Below the pieces are notes generated by a model. The model ran no database searches and was not told where the DNA came from. It was given only the letters and a program-made list of their open reading frames with translations. A program made the position numbers and the translations under genes. This document shows, one piece after another, positions 1-8,892 of a stretch of DNA of 64,000 nucleotides. This stretch comes from JAHEJN01 sp963787285 (GTDB taxonomy: Bacteria; Actinomycetota; Acidimicrobiia; Acidimicrobiales; JAHEJN01), in the NCBI GenBank assembly GCA_963787285.1, contig CAWBCM010000003.1, forward strand, positions 124,001 through 188,000, written 5' to 3'. The stretch's first letter is position 1, and each line of letters begins with the position of its first letter.

Positions 1-704
1 ATATCGACAGCCAGCCCCACCACGATCCGCTCGTGCATCTCCACGCGGACCCGACCACCGATGGTGGCCGAAAGTGCCCGGTAGCGCTCGGCGATGTCGC
101 CGTCGGCGTCGCCGAGGCGGCGGTCGAGGCGGCGCAGGAACGTGATCAACAACTCGGCACGATCGACGGGAGCCGCCTCGGGGGCGACGATCTCGATGGC
201 GGTCGCCTGCTCGACGCCCTGTATGGCCTCGGGCGTGACATTGCAGCCCACGCCGACGACGACGGCCTCGATCCGGCCCCTGCTGACGATCGACTCGGCG
301 AGCACCCCGGCGAGCTTCGCATCGGCCCCGCCTCCCCGGACGACGATGTCGTTCGGCCACTTGATCGACGCGTCGACACCGAGGTCGTGCAGGGTCTCGG
401 CCAGCGCGATCGAAGTAGCCGACACGAGCCGGCTCGGCGTGATCGCGCCATCAGGACGCAAGAGCACCGACACCAGGAGGCTTGCGCGCGGGTCGTCGAT
501 CCACGTTCGGCCGCGACGGCCGCGTCCGGCCGTCTGGTGGTCGGCCACGGCCACGGTGCCGTGCGCCGCACCGTTGCGGGCCGCAGCGAGGAGATCGGCA
601 TTGGTCGAGGCCGTCTCGTTCACCCACGAGACGGCACGAAAAGCCGTGCCGGCCAGGCGGGCGACGACACGTTCGACCGGGGGCTGCGACGACGAAATGC
701 TCAT
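1..704 (-). CDS. birA: Biotin--[acetyl-CoA-carboxylase] ligase (BirA), 3' end outside window
   Basis: Biotin protein ligase activates biotin as biotinyl-AMP and attaches it to the lysine of biotin carrier domains. Reading the minus strand from ATG at 704 gives at least 234 residues with no stop before the window edge. The biotin/ATP loop GRGRRGRTW and the catalytic-domain motif KWPNDI are visible. No N-terminal helix-turn-helix is present, so this is the short non-repressor class. GGAGG lies 5 bases before the ATG. It is divergent from a biotin-dependent carboxylase subunit with a 29-base gap, so enzyme and substrate are neighbours. The C-terminus lies outside the window. Confidence 0.93.
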   Translation of the reverse strand, partial: MSISSSQPPVERVVARLAGTAFRAVSWVNETASTNADLLAAARNGAAHGTVAVADHQTAGRGRRGRTWIDDPRASLLVSVLLRPDGAITPSRLVSATSIALAETLHDLGVDASIKWPNDIVVRGGGADAKLAGVLAESIVSRGRIEAVVVGVGCNVTPEAIQGVEQATAIEIVAPEAAPVDRAELLITFLRRLDRRLGDADGDIAERYRALSATIGGRVRVEMHERIVVGLAVD

Positions 705-733
705 GGGGTTCCTCCGATCTGTCACCATATGGC

Positions 734-2473
734 GTGCTCAACAAGATCCTGGTCGCCAATCGTGGTGAAATCGCCGTCCGTGTCATCCGTGCCTGCCGCG
801 ACCTCGGCATCGGCTCGGTGGCGGTGTATTCCGACCTCGATCGGACCGCGCTCCACGTGCGGCTGGCCGACGAGGCCCATGCCCTCGGCGGCCGGACCAC
901 CGCCGAGAGCTACCTGAACACCCAGGCGATCCTCGACGCCATCGCGGCGTCGGGGGCCGACGGAGTCCATCCGGGCTACGGGTTCTTCTCCGAGAACGCC
1001 GACTTCGCCCGAGCCGTCACCGAGCGGGGCGTTGCGTTCATCGGTCCTCGGCCCGAGGCCATCGAGGTGATGGGCGACAAGATCTCGGCCCGTGAGGCGG
1101 CCGAGAGGGTCGGCGTGGCCGGCGTGCCCGGCACCACCGAGTTGATCACCGAGCCGGCGCAGGTGCACGCCTTCGGCGCAGAGTACGGCTACCCGATCGC
1201 CATCAAGGCGGCCTACGGCGGCGGCGGTCGAGGCATGAAGGTCGTGAAGACCGACGAGGAAGTCGAGGCGGCCATCGAATCCGCCCGTCGGGAGTCGTTG
1301 GCCTACTTCGGTCGAGACGAGCTCTACATGGAGCGATACCTCACCAAACCCCGTCACGTCGAGGTGCAGGTGATGGCCGACACGCTCGGCAACTGCGTCT
1401 ATCTCGGAACTCGGGACTGCTCGGCCCAGCGTCGACACCAGAAGCTGATCGAGGAGGCACCGGCCCCGGGCATCGATCCGGCGATCATCGCGGCCATGGG
1501 TGAGGCAGCCGTGAAGGTGGCGAAGGGGTGCGACTACGTCGGCGCCGGGACCGTCGAGTTCCTCTACGAAGACGGGGCATTCTTCTACCTCGAGATGAAC
1601 ACCCGCCTCCAGGTCGAACACCCCGCCACCGAGGCCGTCACGGGCATCGACCTGGTCGCGATGCAGATCGCCGTGGCGTCGGGCGAGCCGCTCGGGTTCG
1701 ACCAGGACGACGTGACCATGACCGGCCACGCGATCGAGGTTCGGCTCAACGCCGAGGATCCCGCTCGGGGTGCGTTCTCGCCCTCGCCCGGCACCCTCCG
1801 AGCCCTACGAGCCCCCGACGGCTACGGCGTGCGCTTCGACACCGGTTACGAGGCCGGCGACGAGATCAGCCCGTACTACGACAACCTCATCGGCAAGCTG
1901 ATCTGTTGGGCACCCACGAGAGACGGCGCGATACGACGAACGCTGCGGGCGCTCGACGAGCTCGTGGTGGAAGGGGTGGCGACCACGATCCCTGCCGATC
2001 GACGCATCCTCGAGCACCCCGACTTCGCTGCCATCGAGCACTCCACCAAGTGGGTCGAGGACGTCCTCGATCTGAGCGACATCGTCCCGTTCGGTCCCAC
2101 CGCACCCGCCGGTGACCACGAAGCATCCTCGATCCGCCGCACCATCGACGTCGAGGTCGACGGCAAGCGCTTCACCGTCGCCATGTGGGTGCCCGACGGC
2201 TCCGCCGCAGTCGGTCGACCGCGGCGATCGGCCACCGGTGGTGGAAGCGGCGGCGCCGGCAGCGGCGAGGTGTCGGTGCCGATGCAAGGCACCATCGTGA
2301 AGGTGCTGGTGGCGGTGGGCGACACCGTCGAGGTCGGTCAGGCCGTCGTGGTGCTCGAAGCGATGAAGATGGAGAACAACATCAACACCGACAAGGCCGG
2401 CGTGGTCAGCCAAGTGAAGGTTGCGCCCGGCGACACCGTCGGCGGCGGCGACATCGTCGTGGTGATCGACTGA
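734..2473 (+). CDS. Acetyl-/propionyl-CoA carboxylase, biotin carboxylase plus carrier subunit
   Basis: This 579-residue protein carboxylates its own biotin with ATP and bicarbonate and passes CO2 to a separate carboxyltransferase that is not in the window. The N-terminus LNKILVANRGEIAVRV opens the biotin carboxylase domain. The ATP-grasp glycine loop GGGGRGM and the EMNTRLQVEHPATE segment follow, and the C-terminal carrier domain contains EAMKMENN with the biotinyl lysine. The start is GTG 734, because this is where homology begins and no other in-frame ATG lies close. No clear Shine-Dalgarno sequence is seen. Acetyl-CoA or propionyl-CoA specificity cannot be told from the alpha subunit alone. 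It lies divergent from birA, its likely modifying enzyme. Confidence 0.92.
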   Translation: MLNKILVANRGEIAVRVIRACRDLGIGSVAVYSDLDRTALHVRLADEAHALGGRTTAESYLNTQAILDAIAASGADGVHPGYGFFSENADFARAVTERGVAFIGPRPEAIEVMGDKISAREAAERVGVAGVPGTTELITEPAQVHAFGAEYGYPIAIKAAYGGGGRGMKVVKTDEEVEAAIESARRESLAYFGRDELYMERYLTKPRHVEVQVMADTLGNCVYLGTRDCSAQRRHQKLIEEAPAPGIDPAIIAAMGEAAVKVAKGCDYVGAGTVEFLYEDGAFFYLEMNTRLQVEHPATEAVTGIDLVAMQIAVASGEPLGFDQDDVTMTGHAIEVRLNAEDPARGAFSPSPGTLRALRAPDGYGVRFDTGYEAGDEISPYYDNLIGKLICWAPTRDGAIRRTLRALDELVVEGVATTIPADRRILEHPDFAAIEHSTKWVEDVLDLSDIVPFGPTAPAGDHEASSIRRTIDVEVDGKRFTVAMWVPDGSAAVGRPRRSATGGGSGGAGSGEVSVPMQGTIVKVLVAVGDTVEVGQAVVVLEAMKMENNINTDKAGVVSQVKVAPGDTVGGGDIVVVID

Positions 2474-2491
2474 CGCCGGAGCGCCGCACCG

Positions 2492-2959
2492 TCATCCTCG
2501 CTGCACCACCGCCGTGCCGGCCACGCGGTCGGGCAGGCCGCGAAGCTGGTCGCGGTCCAACAGTGCGGTTGCGTAGACCAGCACCAACAGGATGGCGCCG
2601 AGGCCGGGGGCGATCACCCAACCTCCGACGGCCACGAGCGCCCGTACGGCGGCCTGCACCGGCAAGGGCCGGGAACCGTCGTGGATCGACACCAACGCCG
2701 TCCGGGTGAAGTGCTTCCCGACGGTCTTGCCCGCAACCGCCACCGCGATCGTCTCGTACAGGAAGTAGGCGGTGGCCAGGACCAGGACGACCCAGCGGGG
2801 GACGTCGATCTCGCCGGACTCGTTCGACTGCACGGTTGCGCCGCCGAGGGCCACGAGCACGGTCGACACGATGAGGAAGTCGATCACCCGCCCCAGGGTT
2901 CGTTGCCCGAGGGTGGCGGCGAGATCGCGCCGGGGCTCCTCGGCGTGCCCGTCGGCCAC
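2492..2959 (-). CDS. RDD family membrane protein
   Basis: A 155-residue protein with the RDD signature in the form TLGRVIDFLIV near residue 20 and three hydrophobic segments: one near residues 26-45, one in the middle (VVLVLATAYFLYETIAV) and one near the C-terminus (VIAPGLGAILLVLVYATALL). The segment GKTVGKHFTRTALV between helices two and three is typical of the family. The role of RDD proteins is largely unknown, with some linked to ion or solute transport. The start is GTG 2959, two bases after the stop of the upstream oxidoreductase, so the two genes probably form one transcript. A much longer open frame continues upstream but only overlaps the oxidoreductase in another frame. Confidence 0.8.
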   Translation of the reverse strand: MADGHAEEPRRDLAATLGQRTLGRVIDFLIVSTVLVALGGATVQSNESGEIDVPRWVVLVLATAYFLYETIAVAVAGKTVGKHFTRTALVSIHDGSRPLPVQAAVRALVAVGGWVIAPGLGAILLVLVYATALLDRDQLRGLPDRVAGTAVVQRG

Positions 2960-2961
2960 GG

Positions 2962-4323
2962 CTACTCGGCGGCCTCGGTCAAGACCTCGGACAACGTCGG
3001 GTGCACGAACAGCGTCTCGGTGATGTCGTCGACGTGGAGCCCGGAGTTGACCGCGAGCGCCAGGATCGAGATGAGCTCGGCTGCGTGGCGACCGACGATC
3101 GACCCGCCGAGCACGACACCGGTCGCGGGATCGGAGACGATCTTGACGAAGCCTCGGGTGTCGTCGTTGATCAGCGCCTTGGCCGACACCGAGAACGGAA
3201 CCTTGGTGACCCGGATCTTGCGTCCCTCGGCGAAGGCGTCGGCCTCGGCCAGGCCGACGTCGGCGATCTCGGGCTCGGTGAAGATGGCCGAGGCGGCCTT
3301 GTCGTAGTCGATGTGGCGGTGGGGTCGATCGTGCACACCCATGATGTGCTCGGCGATCTTGCGGCCCTGCATGGTGCCCACCGACGACAGCGGCAGCTTG
3401 CCCGACAGGTCGCCGGCCGCGTAGATGTGGGCCATGTTCGAGCGGCAGTTGTGATCGACGGTGACGTACCCGTCGCTGGTCTCGATGTCGACGTTCTCGA
3501 GCCCGAGCGACTCGGAGTTCGGGACGCTGCCGATGGCAAGGAGGGCGTGGCTGCCCTTGGCCGATCGGCCGTCGTCGGTCAGGACGACCACCCCGTCGTC
3601 GAGACGTTCGATGCCGGTGGCGCGGGCGCCCTTGAACAGTCGCACGCCCCGCCGGAGGAAGTCGGCCTCCAGGGCCGCAGCCACCTCGGGATCCTTCTGG
3701 GGAAGGACCTGCTGGCGGCTGACCACCAGCGTGACGTCGGCCCCGAAAGACGAGAACATGTGCACGAACTCGACGCCGGTGACGCCCGAGCCGATCACCA
3801 CGACGTGGGTGGGCATGGTGCTCGGGGGGTACGACTGGCGGGTGGTGAGGATGCGCTCGCCGTCGGGCTGGGCCCAGTCGGGTATGCGGGGCCGACTCCC
3901 GGTGGACAACACCATGTAGTCGGCTTCGAAGATCCGCTCGCCGTGAGCGGTGTCGGCGACGACGGTGTGAGCATCGAGGATCTGGCCCCGTCCCGAGACC
4001 ATCTCGACGCCCTGACTGAGCAACAGGTCCGACATCTGCCCCTGGAGTCGGGCCTCGATGGCACCGAGACGGGTACGCAGCGCCTCGAGATCCACGAGTG
4101 GATCGGCCGATTCGAGCCCCATGCCGGCGGAGCGGCGCAGGAAGGACATGGCACCGCCGGTGGCGATCATGGCCTTCGAAGGGATGCAGTCCCACAAGTG
4201 GGCGGCCCCGCCCACGACGTCGGCCTCGATCATCGTGACCTTGGCGCCGAGGCGGGCGGCGTGGGTCGCGCAGGAGTTCCCCGCCGGTCCGCCGCCGACG
4301 ATCACGATTCGCGTGTCCTTCAT
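2962..4323 (-). CDS. NAD(P)/FAD-dependent oxidoreductase, LpdA/SthA-like
   Basis: A 453-residue flavoprotein of the pyridine nucleotide-disulfide reductase family. The N-terminal FAD fold is IVIVGGGPAGNSCATHA, the NAD(P) fold is VVVIGSGVTGVEF, the second FAD motif is IYAAGDLSG, and the dimerisation domain follows. The redox site reads GGAAHLWDCIPSK, so the first cysteine of the usual CxxxxC pair is alanine. This is as in the mycobacterial LpdA (Rv3303c-type) quinone reductases and not a lipoamide dehydrogenase; a true Lpd is encoded at 53001-54401. The start ATG 4323 has no Shine-Dalgarno sequence but a TAGGGT box 7 bases upstream, so it is likely leaderless. It could also act as a transhydrogenase-like enzyme. 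Confidence 0.85.
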   Translation of the reverse strand: MKDTRIVIVGGGPAGNSCATHAARLGAKVTMIEADVVGGAAHLWDCIPSKAMIATGGAMSFLRRSAGMGLESADPLVDLEALRTRLGAIEARLQGQMSDLLLSQGVEMVSGRGQILDAHTVVADTAHGERIFEADYMVLSTGSRPRIPDWAQPDGERILTTRQSYPPSTMPTHVVVIGSGVTGVEFVHMFSSFGADVTLVVSRQQVLPQKDPEVAAALEADFLRRGVRLFKGARATGIERLDDGVVVLTDDGRSAKGSHALLAIGSVPNSESLGLENVDIETSDGYVTVDHNCRSNMAHIYAAGDLSGKLPLSSVGTMQGRKIAEHIMGVHDRPHRHIDYDKAASAIFTEPEIADVGLAEADAFAEGRKIRVTKVPFSVSAKALINDDTRGFVKIVSDPATGVVLGGSIVGRHAAELISILALAVNSGLHVDDITETLFVHPTLSEVLTEAAE

Positions 4324-4330
4324 TGCCGCG

Positions 4331-4336
4331 ACCCTA
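4331..4336 (-). promoter_or_regulatory. Putative -10 box TAGGGT, leaderless start at 4323
   Basis: TAGGGT on the minus strand ends 7 bases before ATG 4323, which places the transcript start at or next to the start codon. No Shine-Dalgarno sequence is seen. Confidence 0.5.
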
Positions 4337-4392
4337 TCGGTCGGCGGCCGGAGTGAACCGATCCCCGCCGTGGGTCGGCAGGAGTCATGAAC

Positions 4393-4398
4393 TACCAT
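4393..4398 (+). promoter_or_regulatory. Putative -10 box TACCAT, leaderless start at 4406
   Basis: TACCAT ends 7 bases before ATG 4406 of the subtilase, and no Shine-Dalgarno sequence is present. It is divergent from the box at 4331. Confidence 0.5.
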
Positions 4399-4405
4399 TC
4401 CGACG

Positions 4406-6420
4406 ATGACCTGGCGCGCACCTTCTCGCCTTGTCGTCGCGGTGGTGCTCTCGGCCCTTCTGGCCGGGTCGGGCGCAATCGACGGCGCCGCCGGCCTTCC
4501 ACAGTCGCTCGACCGTGTCGAACCCGCCTCCATCGAGGCGTCCGCCGCGTCGACCACCGACACGGTCGAGGTGATCATCACCTACGACGGGCTGAGTGCC
4601 GCCTCGGCCCGCGCCGGCATCGCCCAACGCGAAGACATCGCCGTGGTGCGGCCGATGCGGACCCGCAACGGCGTCGTGGCCGAGGTTCCTGCCGGAGAGC
4701 TCGAAGCGATCGCCGGGCAACCCGGCGTGGCCAGGGTCGACCTGAACCTGCCGGTCCGAGCGGCGAACCAGAGCTCGGCCGAGGGGCGCGCGTCCCGCAG
4801 GCACGCGCCACCTTCGGGGTCGATGGTGACGGCGACGGCAACCCGAACGTGTACACCCGCAACGACGCCGTGGTGGCCGTGCTCGACACCGGGCTGGACA
4901 TCACCCACCCCGCCCTCGACGGAGGCAAGGTCATTGCCTGGCACAACAGCATCGAGGCGGTCGGCTACGACGATCCCGATCTGACCCCATGCCCGCTCCA
5001 GTCGGCGGGCCCGCACGAGGACGACCCGCAGGGGCACGGCACCCACGTGTCCGGCACCGTCGCCGGCACCGGGGAGGGCAACCTCGCCGCCCAGGGCATG
5101 GCCCCGGGCGCAGCGATCGTCGGCGTGAAGGTGCTCGACTGCCACGGCGGTGGCGACGTCTCCACGCTGGTCGACGGCATCGACTGGGTGATCGCCAATC
5201 GAGACACGTACGGCATCGCCGTCATCAACATGTCGATCGAGGGCAGCTCATGTGACCAAGGGCTCGGGCTGGCCAGCCAGGCGGTCAACGACGCCTTCGC
5301 CGCCGGCATCTTGGTGGTGGTCGCCGCCGGCAACTTCGGACCCGCCCCGTGCTCGGTCTCGTTTCCCGGCACCGCTCGCGACGCACTGACCGTGGGCGCC
5401 GCCTTCGATCCGGGAACCGGAGGGTGGTCCATGGCCAGCTTCTCCGGCCGTGGTCCCACCGCCGACGGACGCATCAAGCCCGAAGTGGTGGCCGGCGGTA
5501 TCAACGTGTTGTCCACCAGGAACGGCGGTGGGTTCCAGAGCATCAGCGGCACGTCGATGGCCACGCCCGTGGTGGCGGGGACGGCCCTGCTGATGCACGA
5601 CCTGAACCCGGCGTCCAACGCAGCCCAACTGCGGGCGGCCATCATCTCGTCGGCCCTCGACTTCGGCGCACTCGGTATCCCGAACAACACGTACGGCTAC
5701 GGGGCGGTCGACGCATTGGCCGCGCTCCAGGAGATCAACGAGACGCCGTCGCCGGCCTCGGTGTTCGCCGAATTCGCCTACGGCACCGTCGACGACATCG
5801 TCCTCATCGGCGACTGGAACGCCGATGGCATCGACACGCCGGGCGTTCGCCGGGGCAAGATCTACTATCTCCGCAACTCCAACACGGGCGGTCCCGGCGA
5901 CGTCGTGATCGGATACGGAAAGCCCGAGGACGAGATCTTCGTCGGCGACTGGAACGGCGACGGCATCGACACGCTGGCCGTCCGGCGCGGCAACATCTTC
6001 TACGTGCGCAACTCGACCACCAGTGGACCGGCCGACATCGTGTTCGGCTACGGCCGCGCCGGCGACGAAGTGCTGGTCGGCGACTGGAACGGCGACGGCA
6101 TCGACACCTTCGCCGTGCGACGAGGCAACATCATCTACACCAGGGACGACTTCTTCAGCGGGCCGGCCACCAACGTCTTCGGATACGGCAAGGCGTCGGA
6201 CCGACTCGTGGTCGGCGACTGGAACGGCAACGGCTTCGACACCTTCGCCGTGCGACGGGTCAACGTGTTCTTCGTGAAGAACTCCAACACCGCCGGCCCG
6301 GCCGACTACGCGGCGTCGTTCGGCCAGGCCGACGACATCCCGATCGCCGGCGACTGGGACGGCGACGGCGCCGACGAGTTCGGCGTTCGCGACGGCGCGA
6401 TCATGCGTCTGGCCAACTGA
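4406..6420 (+). CDS. Secreted subtilisin-like serine protease (S8) with five C-terminal 45-residue repeats; apparent frameshift
   Basis: The protein begins with a signal peptide (MTWRAPSRLVVAVVLSALL, cleavage near AGLPQS) and an I9-like propeptide. The catalytic domain has Asp in AVLDTGLDITHP, His in GHGTHVSGTVAG, Asn in VVAAGNFGP and Ser in SGTSMATPVVAG. Five repeats of the type GDWNGDGIDTLAVRRG follow from about 5770. The propeptide and catalytic parts lie in different frames. The change occurs near 4789 at GAGGGGCGCG, where one more G would restore a single frame of 671 codons. All catalytic residues are intact downstream, so a missing base in a G run is more likely than a dead gene. The protein is probably exported and self-activated. 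Confidence 0.85.
5770..6417 (+). repeat. Five 45-residue (135 bp) FG-GAP-like repeats in the subtilase
   Basis: The AACTCC-type core recurs at 5875, 6010 and 6280, all multiples of 135 bases apart. Each unit carries a D-W-(N/D)-(A/G)-(D/N)-G loop like those that bind calcium in FG-GAP/VCBS repeats. The same unit occurs in the CAP protein at 48516-49730. Confidence 0.85.
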
Positions 6421-6727
6421 CGGACGGTTCCGACATCGCCGGGCAAGCGCGCTCCCGGCCCCAACCCATCGGTCAGCACCCCCGGCGGCAGTGTCTACAC
6501 TCGTCACGCAGTCCTCGGCTGAGCGATCAGACCTGCTTCGTGGTCGCCCGGTCCCACGGCGACCCACGTCGGCAGGTCGTTCACAGCCTGAGCGATCACC
6601 AGAGGCGCCCGGACGAGCCACGGGAACAGCGCCGGGATCAACCCTGCGGCGATGAGAAGAGGCTCACTGCCCGATGAGGGGGCGCTACGGTCATGGCTCG
6701 CAGTTGCTCCCTCGGAAGGCATGACTT
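6421..6727. other. Intergenic region of about 307 bp
   Basis: I see no gene supported here. It holds a weak inverted repeat (GCCGGG 6438-6443 with CCCGGC 6454-6459) just after the subtilase stop, without a T run. It also contains a possible -10 box TACGGT at 6686-6691 and the GGAAGG ribosome-binding site of fnlA at 6714-6719. Confidence 0.5.
6686..6691 (+). promoter_or_regulatory. Putative -10 box TACGGT for the fnlABC operon
   Basis: TACGGT would start a transcript near 6698, giving a leader of about 30 bases that contains GGAAGG (6714-6719), 8 bases before GTG 6728. This is a conventional leader, unlike most promoters here. Confidence 0.35.
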
Positions 6728-7765
6728 GTGACCGCTATTTCGTCCATGAAAGACAAGCACGTCCTGATCACTGGCGGCACAGGGTCCTTTGGTCACAAGA
6801 TGACACGCCGGCTCGTCGACGGTGAATGCGCAAGCATCCGGATCCTGAGCCGTGACGAGGCAAAGCAACACCACATGCGCCTCGATTTCTCCGACGCCAG
6901 ACTCGAGTTCCATATCGGCGATGTCCGGGACCGCCGAAGCGTCGACCATGCAATGCAGGGCATCGACCTGGTCTTTCACGCTGCCGCGCTGAAACAGGTC
7001 CCGTCGTGTGAGTTCTTTCCAATCCAGGCGGTGATGACCAACGTGATGGGGTCGGCCAATGTCATCGACTCGGCGCAGGAGCATGCGGTCGACACGGTGG
7101 TGTGTCTCAGCACCGACAAGGCCGTGATGCCGATCAATGCGATGGGCATGTCCAAGGCGCTCATGGAGAAAGTGGCTCAAGCGTCGGCCCGCAGCGCGAA
7201 CAGCGAGACAACCGTCTGCTCGGTGCGCTACGGAAACGTGATGTACTCGCGGGGTTCGGTCATCCCACTCTTCGTTCAGCAGATTCGCGACGGTGCTCCG
7301 CTCACCGTTACCGATCCGGCAATGACGAGGTTCCTCCTCCCCTTGGAGGTGGCCGTCGAGCTGGTGGAATATGCCTTCACACATGCCGAACCAGGGGACA
7401 CATTCATACGGAAGGCCCCAGCGTCCACGATGAGCGATCTCGCGTTCGCGACCCGGGAGGTCTTCGGAGTGGACAACCCGATCACCGAGATCGGTGTTCG
7501 TCACGGTGAGAAGTTGTTCGAGACACTGGCAACCCAGGAGGAACTCCGACACGCCGAGGACTTGGGCGACTATTGGCGAATCCGCATGGACACGCGCGGG
7601 TTGAACTACGACAGCTACTTTGACAAGGGCGACGTCGTCGATCTCGAAAGCCTGTCCGACTACCATTCTCACAACACTGACAGGCTCGATGTCGAGGGGA
7701 CCATGGCGCTCCTTCTCGCTCTCCCGGAGATCCAACGGGACCTTGATCAGTGGAGGTCACGCTGA
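6728..7765 (+). CDS. fnlA: UDP-GlcNAc 4,6-dehydratase/5-epimerase (FnlA/CapE-like)
   Basis: A 345-residue extended SDR that would convert UDP-GlcNAc to UDP-2-acetamido-2,6-dideoxy-beta-L-arabino-hexulose, the first step to UDP-L-FucNAc. The NAD(P) motif is ITGGTGSFG. The catalytic segment reads NAMGMSKALMEK, so the usual YxxxK is MxxxK, a known feature of the FlaA1/CapE family. The C-terminus EIGVRHGEKLFETL is characteristic of CapE. The start is GTG 6728, chosen for GGAAGG 8 bases upstream; ATG 6746 is an alternative. It is followed without a gap by fnlB (TGATG overlap) and fnlC, which complete the pathway. Confidence 0.9.
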   Translation: MTAISSMKDKHVLITGGTGSFGHKMTRRLVDGECASIRILSRDEAKQHHMRLDFSDARLEFHIGDVRDRRSVDHAMQGIDLVFHAAALKQVPSCEFFPIQAVMTNVMGSANVIDSAQEHAVDTVVCLSTDKAVMPINAMGMSKALMEKVAQASARSANSETTVCSVRYGNVMYSRGSVIPLFVQQIRDGAPLTVTDPAMTRFLLPLEVAVELVEYAFTHAEPGDTFIRKAPASTMSDLAFATREVFGVDNPITEIGVRHGEKLFETLATQEELRHAEDLGDYWRIRMDTRGLNYDSYFDKGDVVDLESLSDYHSHNTDRLDVEGTMALLLALPEIQRDLDQWRSR

Positions 7766-8892
7766 TGCGAATCGGATTGACTGGCGGTCACGGGTTTCTC
7801 GGCTGGCATCTCCGCTGTCGACTCGTGCTCGCCGGCCACCAGGTGGTCGTTGCCGATCGTGCCACGTTCGCATCGTCGGCCGCGCTCGATGGGTTCGTCG
7901 GCGACAGCGAGTGCATTGTGCACGCGGCAGGTGTCAACCGGGGCGAGAGCGATGACGCAGTTGCCGATGCGAACCGACGGCTTGCCAATGACTTGGTTTC
8001 GGCGATGAAGCGACAGAACGTCCGCCTCCCCGTCATCTACACGAACTCGGCAAAGGGTGAGGACGGCGGTAGCTATGGCACGGCCAAAGAAGCAGCCTCG
8101 AAGGAGTTGGCTGCGTACCAGCAATCCGTTGGGCAGCCCTACACCGACCTCGTGCTCCCCCACGTGTTCGGTGAGTTCGGGCGACCGTTCTACAACTCCG
8201 CTGTCACCACTTTCGCCCATTGTCTGGCTGCCGGTGAGGAGCCCGATGTCCACGCAGCGGGCCAACTCGAGCTGATCAACACCCACGAGGTGGCGTCGTT
8301 GGTCGTCGACGCAGTTGGATCTCCCATCGACGGCCGGTGCCGGATGGAGGGCAGGTCGATCACCGTGGGCGAGGTCTGGAATCTCTTGCGGGCCCAGCAC
8401 GAGCGCTATGTCGGCGGTCGAACCATCCCGGCGTTTGCCGACCGGTTCGAGCTCCAGCTGTTCAATACGCTGCGGTCTCAGCTCGATCTGAACGGCTTCT
8501 ATCCAGCGGCCATCGCCTTGCACGCCGATGATCGAGGTGCGTTCGCAGAGTTGTGTCGGGCCGACGGTACTGGTCAGACCTCCATCTCGACGACACGACC
8601 CCGAATCACCCGCGGCGACCACTTCCATCTCGACAAGATCGAGCGGTTCGTCGTCATCGGAGGAAGCGCAACCATCCGGCTGCGCCGGCTTTTCTCGACC
8701 GAGGTTCGATCGTTTGCCGTATCCGGTGAGGATCCTTCGTTGATCGACATGGCGCCCCTCACCACGCACAACATCACCAACACAGGCGACGACACGATGA
8801 CCACGGTGTTCTGGGCTGGCGATCACTTCGATCCTGCGCACCCTGACACGTTCGCCGAGCCCGTCGATCCTGACCTAGGAGTGTTCGTCTGA
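7765..8892 (+). CDS. fnlB: UDP-2-acetamido-2,6-dideoxy-hexulose reductase (FnlB/CapF-like)
   Basis: A 375-residue two-domain enzyme. The N-terminal SDR domain (LTGGHGFLGWHL) reduces the 4-keto sugar made by FnlA. The C-terminal cupin domain (from about residue 255, with HFHLDKIERFVVI) carries the histidine-rich metal site known from CapF, which epimerises C3. ATG 7765 overlaps the fnlA stop by one base, and TGGAGG lies about 8 bases upstream. Length and domain order match CapF. It is the second enzyme of the UDP-L-FucNAc pathway and is coupled to fnlC by a second TGATG overlap. Confidence 0.88.
   Translation: MRIGLTGGHGFLGWHLRCRLVLAGHQVVVADRATFASSAALDGFVGDSECIVHAAGVNRGESDDAVADANRRLANDLVSAMKRQNVRLPVIYTNSAKGEDGGSYGTAKEAASKELAAYQQSVGQPYTDLVLPHVFGEFGRPFYNSAVTTFAHCLAAGEEPDVHAAGQLELINTHEVASLVVDAVGSPIDGRCRMEGRSITVGEVWNLLRAQHERYVGGRTIPAFADRFELQLFNTLRSQLDLNGFYPAAIALHADDRGAFAELCRADGTGQTSISTTRPRITRGDHFHLDKIERFVVIGGSATIRLRRLFSTEVRSFAVSGEDPSLIDMAPLTTHNITNTGDDTMTTVFWAGDHFDPAHPDTFAEPVDPDLGVFV

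Noticed and set aside
6438..6459. Hairpin after the subtilase as a terminator
   Set aside because: A six-base stem with no T run is too weak to call.
6504..6722. Minus-strand frame of 72 codons with a hydrophobic stretch in the gap before fnlA
   Set aside because: No homologue is recognised, no ribosome-binding site is seen and it covers the likely fnlA promoter.
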